Made by a program: the position numbers and the translations under genes. Shown here piece after piece: positions 6,066 to 7,479 of a stretch of 7,479 nt of DNA (positions within the stretch are counted from its first letter, which is position 1; the number at the start of each line of letters is the position of its first letter). This DNA comes from an uncultured Clostridium sp. (GTDB taxonomy: Bacteria; Bacillota; Clostridia; Lachnospirales; Lachnospiraceae), in assembly GCA_958349075.1 (NCBI GenBank), contig CATWBR010000218.1:1-7479 (forward strand). The letters run 5' to 3'. Below the pieces are notes generated by a model. That model was given only the letters and a program-made list of their open reading frames with translations. It had not been told where the DNA came from and did no database searches.

Positions 6066-6761
6066 TCATTCCTCCTTTTCACAGTTCAGGCGGAAGCCGA
6101 AACCCCACACCGTTTCAATGAAAACGCCGCATTTTGCATCTCTCAGCTTGCGCCGCAGCCGCTTTACAAGATCGTCCGCAACCCTTGTATCAAGTGTATA
6201 ATCGGGCAGTTTCCATATCTCTTTCAGAAGTTCCTGTTTGGATACGGCCTGGTTTTTATGCTCCATCATATAGGTCAGGAAGTCAAATTCCATCGGTGTA
6301 ACGCAAAACGGCTGATTTCCTGCGGAAATAGAGCGGGAGCCGCGTTCCAGCCTGAGGCCTCCGTATTCCAGCGAGGTATCAGGCTCGGGCTGTCCGTACC
6401 CGGCGCGCCGGAACAAGGCCCTGACCCGCGTGACCAGTTCCAGGGGAAGAAACGGTTTGACCATATAGTCGTCACTGCCCAGCGTAATCCCGGTGACGCG
6501 GTCGAGAGGGCTGTCCTTGGCGGATACGATGATGATGGGAACCTGGCTTACTTTTCGTATGGCAGCGCAAAGCGTAAGGCCGTCCGTGCCGGGCATCATG
6601 ATATCGAGAATAATCAAATCGGGGCATGATTCGGTGAAAGCAGCATACAGGCTGTCACCGTCCGAAAACGTCTCCACCTCATAGCACTCGTTAGCCAGAA
6701 AGGTTTGTATTAAAGTGCGTATATGAAATTCATCATCCGCTACATAGATGCGTTTAGCCAT
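6066..6761 (-). CDS. OmpR/PhoB-family response regulator
   Basis: A 231-aa response regulator, the usual length for the OmpR family. The receiver domain (about 3-115) has Asp9/Asp10 in the acidic pocket, phosphoacceptor Asp53 in LIILDIMMPG, Ser80 at the switch Thr/Ser position and Lys102 in MVKPF. A winged-helix DNA-binding domain follows at about 130-227 (VTPMEFDFLTYM, the recognition-helix region TRVADDLVKRLRRKL, and the wing ending VWGFGFRL). OmpR-family regulators bind direct repeats with about 11-bp period as head-to-tail dimers, and exactly such a repeat lies upstream at 6825-6842. The ATG at 6761 is chosen over an in-frame GTG at 6767 because GGAGG (6771-6767) is 5 nt from the ATG and overlaps the GTG. 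It is the first gene of the operon with the sensor kinase. Phosphorylation by that kinase is inferred from adjacency. Confidence 0.95.
   Translation of the reverse strand: MAKRIYVADDEFHIRTLIQTFLANECYEVETFSDGDSLYAAFTESCPDLIILDIMMPGTDGLTLCAAIRKVSQVPIIIVSAKDSPLDRVTGITLGSDDYMVKPFLPLELVTRVRALFRRAGYGQPEPDTSLEYGGLRLERGSRSISAGNQPFCVTPMEFDFLTYMMEHKNQAVSKQELLKEIWKLPDYTLDTRVADDLVKRLRRKLRDAKCGVFIETVWGFGFRLNCEKEE
6071..6075 (-). promoter_or_regulatory. Kinase ribosome binding site inside the regulator gene
   Basis: GGAGG on the minus strand lies within the last codons (Lys-Glu-Glu) of the response regulator. Its spacing of 7 nt to the ATG at 6063, against 1 nt to the ATG at 6069, decides in favour of the shorter kinase start. 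It points to translational coupling of the two genes. Confidence 0.6.
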
Positions 6762-6766
6762 AGCCA

Positions 6767-6771
6767 CCTCC
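6767..6771 (-). promoter_or_regulatory. Ribosome binding site setting the regulator start
   Basis: GGAGG on the minus strand is 5 nt from the ATG at 6761. It overlaps the alternative in-frame GTG (6767-6765), which rules that codon out as a start and makes the protein begin MAKRIYVADDE. Confidence 0.75.
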
Positions 6772-6791
6772 GAAATTTCTTCTTTAGATGT

Positions 6792-6820
6792 ATCTTACCA
6801 TTCCGACAGGAATTCGTAAA
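6792..6820 (-). promoter_or_regulatory. Extended -10 promoter of the two-component operon
   Basis: Reading the minus strand, TTTACG (6820-6815) is followed after 17 bp by TAAGAT (6797-6792), preceded by TG-G, which gives an extended -10. Transcription would start near 6785, about 24 nt before the ATG. The spacer contains the palindrome ATTCC-GACA-GGAAT (6800-6813). Both hexamers are imperfect, as expected for an activated or autoregulated promoter. Confidence 0.5.
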
Positions 6821-6824
6821 CGGC

Positions 6825-6842
6825 TGCCACAATTTTGCCACA
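6825..6842. promoter_or_regulatory. Candidate response-regulator box, TGCCACA direct repeat
   Basis: Two identical 7-bp units TGCCACA (6825-6831 and 6836-6842) are separated by 4 bp, an exact 11-bp period. This is the geometry of a PhoB/OmpR-family site, in which each half-site binds one winged helix. The box lies 4 bp upstream of the -35 of the two-component promoter and 10 bp upstream of the -35 of the divergent secreted-protein promoter, so one site could serve both. Which regulator binds is inference from adjacency. Confidence 0.6.
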
Positions 6843-6852
6843 GTTCCGGCCT

Positions 6853-6881
6853 TTTATGGCCTGGATGGAAAATGGTATGAT
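6853..6881 (+). promoter_or_regulatory. Extended -10 promoter of the secreted coiled-coil gene
   Basis: TATGAT (6876-6881) is preceded by TG-G, making an extended -10. The -35 region TTTATG (6853-6858) is weak at a 17-bp spacer. A start near 6888 leaves a leader of about 45 nt before the ATG at 6934. The weak -35 next to the TGCCACA repeat fits a promoter that needs an activator. Confidence 0.5.
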
Positions 6882-6933
6882 TGGGATGTCAAAGAAACAC
6901 ATTACAAGCCGGACATTGAAAGGAGAAAGAAAA

Positions 6934-7410
6934 ATGAAAAAAACACCGTTATTATTATGCACGGCAGCGCTTGTCTGCATTATGAATTTTCCGGTATTTG
7001 CAGCGGAGACAAAGTCAGAGTATAAAAACGAATCGGCACAGATTCGCCAGGAGATGGAGAACACGGGCAAAGAAATCAAGAATCTCAAGGCGGAGAACAA
7101 GGCGGTTTCCGATGCATGCAAGGCTGCGAAAAAGGCTCAGAAAGAGGCCGGGAAACTGAAAGAGAACAAGGAAATGTGGAAACAGGTGAATACTCTTAAG
7201 GATAAGCTGGAGGACATACGGGTCTCCTATGTGGAAGCCGACAGCCAGGTAAAAGTTCTGAAGGCAAAGAACCGTCAGGATGCAAAGGACAAAAAATATG
7301 ATGAGGCTGTCTCAAAACTGAACCAGGCCCTGGAGCAGAAAAAAGACGCCCTCGACAGCGTCAGACAGATGAATGAAATATGGGATCAGATTGATCAGCT
7401 TATAAAGTAG
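6934..7410 (+). CDS. Small secreted coiled-coil protein of unknown function
   Basis: A 158-aa exported protein. Residues 1-23 form a Sec signal peptide: MKK, a hydrophobic core, and VFA before the likely cleavage at Ala24. No lipobox is seen. The mature 135 residues are rich in Lys, Glu, Ala and Gln, contain no proline or glycine-rich linkers, and should be almost all helix with coiled-coil heptads, for example the stretches around 37-57, 80-95 and 122-145. There is a single mature cysteine (Cys62) and two Trp (82 and 150). I do not recognise a named family. AGGAG (6921-6925) lies 8 nt from the ATG. The gene is divergent from the two-component operon with a shared candidate operator, so it may be a target or accessory sensor of that system, comparable in layout to CpxP beside CpxRA, although no CpxP/Spy sequence motif is visible. 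No clear terminator is seen in the 69 nt after the stop. Confidence 0.85.
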   Translation: MKKTPLLLCTAALVCIMNFPVFAAETKSEYKNESAQIRQEMENTGKEIKNLKAENKAVSDACKAAKKAQKEAGKLKENKEMWKQVNTLKDKLEDIRVSYVEADSQVKVLKAKNRQDAKDKKYDEAVSKLNQALEQKKDALDSVRQMNEIWDQIDQLIK

Positions 7411-7479
7411 ATGTGAAAGAATCAGAACTGAAAAACAGCTTATGAAATAATCAGATCTGCTCAACAGAATGTTTATAAT

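Noticed and set aside
7474..7479. TATAAT at the right edge as a promoter for a following gene.
   Set aside because: No -35 at 16-18 bp, no extended -10, and the downstream sequence is outside the window.

Overview
The window looks like chromosomal DNA from an anaerobic Firmicute of the Lachnospiraceae (Clostridium XIVa) type. This is inferred from the roughly even GC content, strong AGGAGG-like ribosome binding sites, the PG_binding_4/YkuD L,D-transpeptidase architecture and the LytTR-DUF3021 pair. No species can be named from the sequence alone. There is no rRNA, tRNA, CRISPR array, transposase or phage gene, so this is an ordinary, regulator-rich, envelope-related region.

Layout. Bases 1-310 hold no convincing gene: a strong Rho-independent terminator (82-121) closes an upstream unit, followed by a small palindrome and an extended -10 promoter. 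Next come two genes on the + strand 22 nt apart: a membrane-anchored L,D-transpeptidase with a long Pro/Gly/Gln-rich tail (311-2203) and a MocR/GabR-type GntR-aminotransferase fusion regulator (2226-3635). A 132-nt gap with a promoter and a spaced inverted repeat leads to a second + strand operon: a stand-alone LytTR DNA-binding protein (GTG start, 3768-4205) and a four-helix DUF3021 membrane protein (4216-4626). This operon converges, with a 6-bp overlap of coding ends, on a minus-strand two-component system: an OmpR-family response regulator (6761 to 6066) followed by its sensor histidine kinase (6063 to 4621). Divergent from the two-component system is a small secreted coiled-coil protein (6934-7410).

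How the genes may work together. The window joins three regulatory modules (MocR, LytTR/DUF3021, two-component system) to two extracytoplasmic products, a peptidoglycan cross-linking enzyme and a secreted helical protein. The most informative non-coding element is a perfect 7-bp direct repeat with 11-bp period (TGCCACA-N4-TGCCACA, 6825-6842). It lies between the divergent promoters of the two-component system and the secreted protein, which is the layout of an OmpR/PhoB-family binding site. The simplest model is that the response regulator controls both its own operon and the secreted protein, as in Cpx-like envelope-stress circuits. The signal, the true regulon and any cross-talk between modules are inference.
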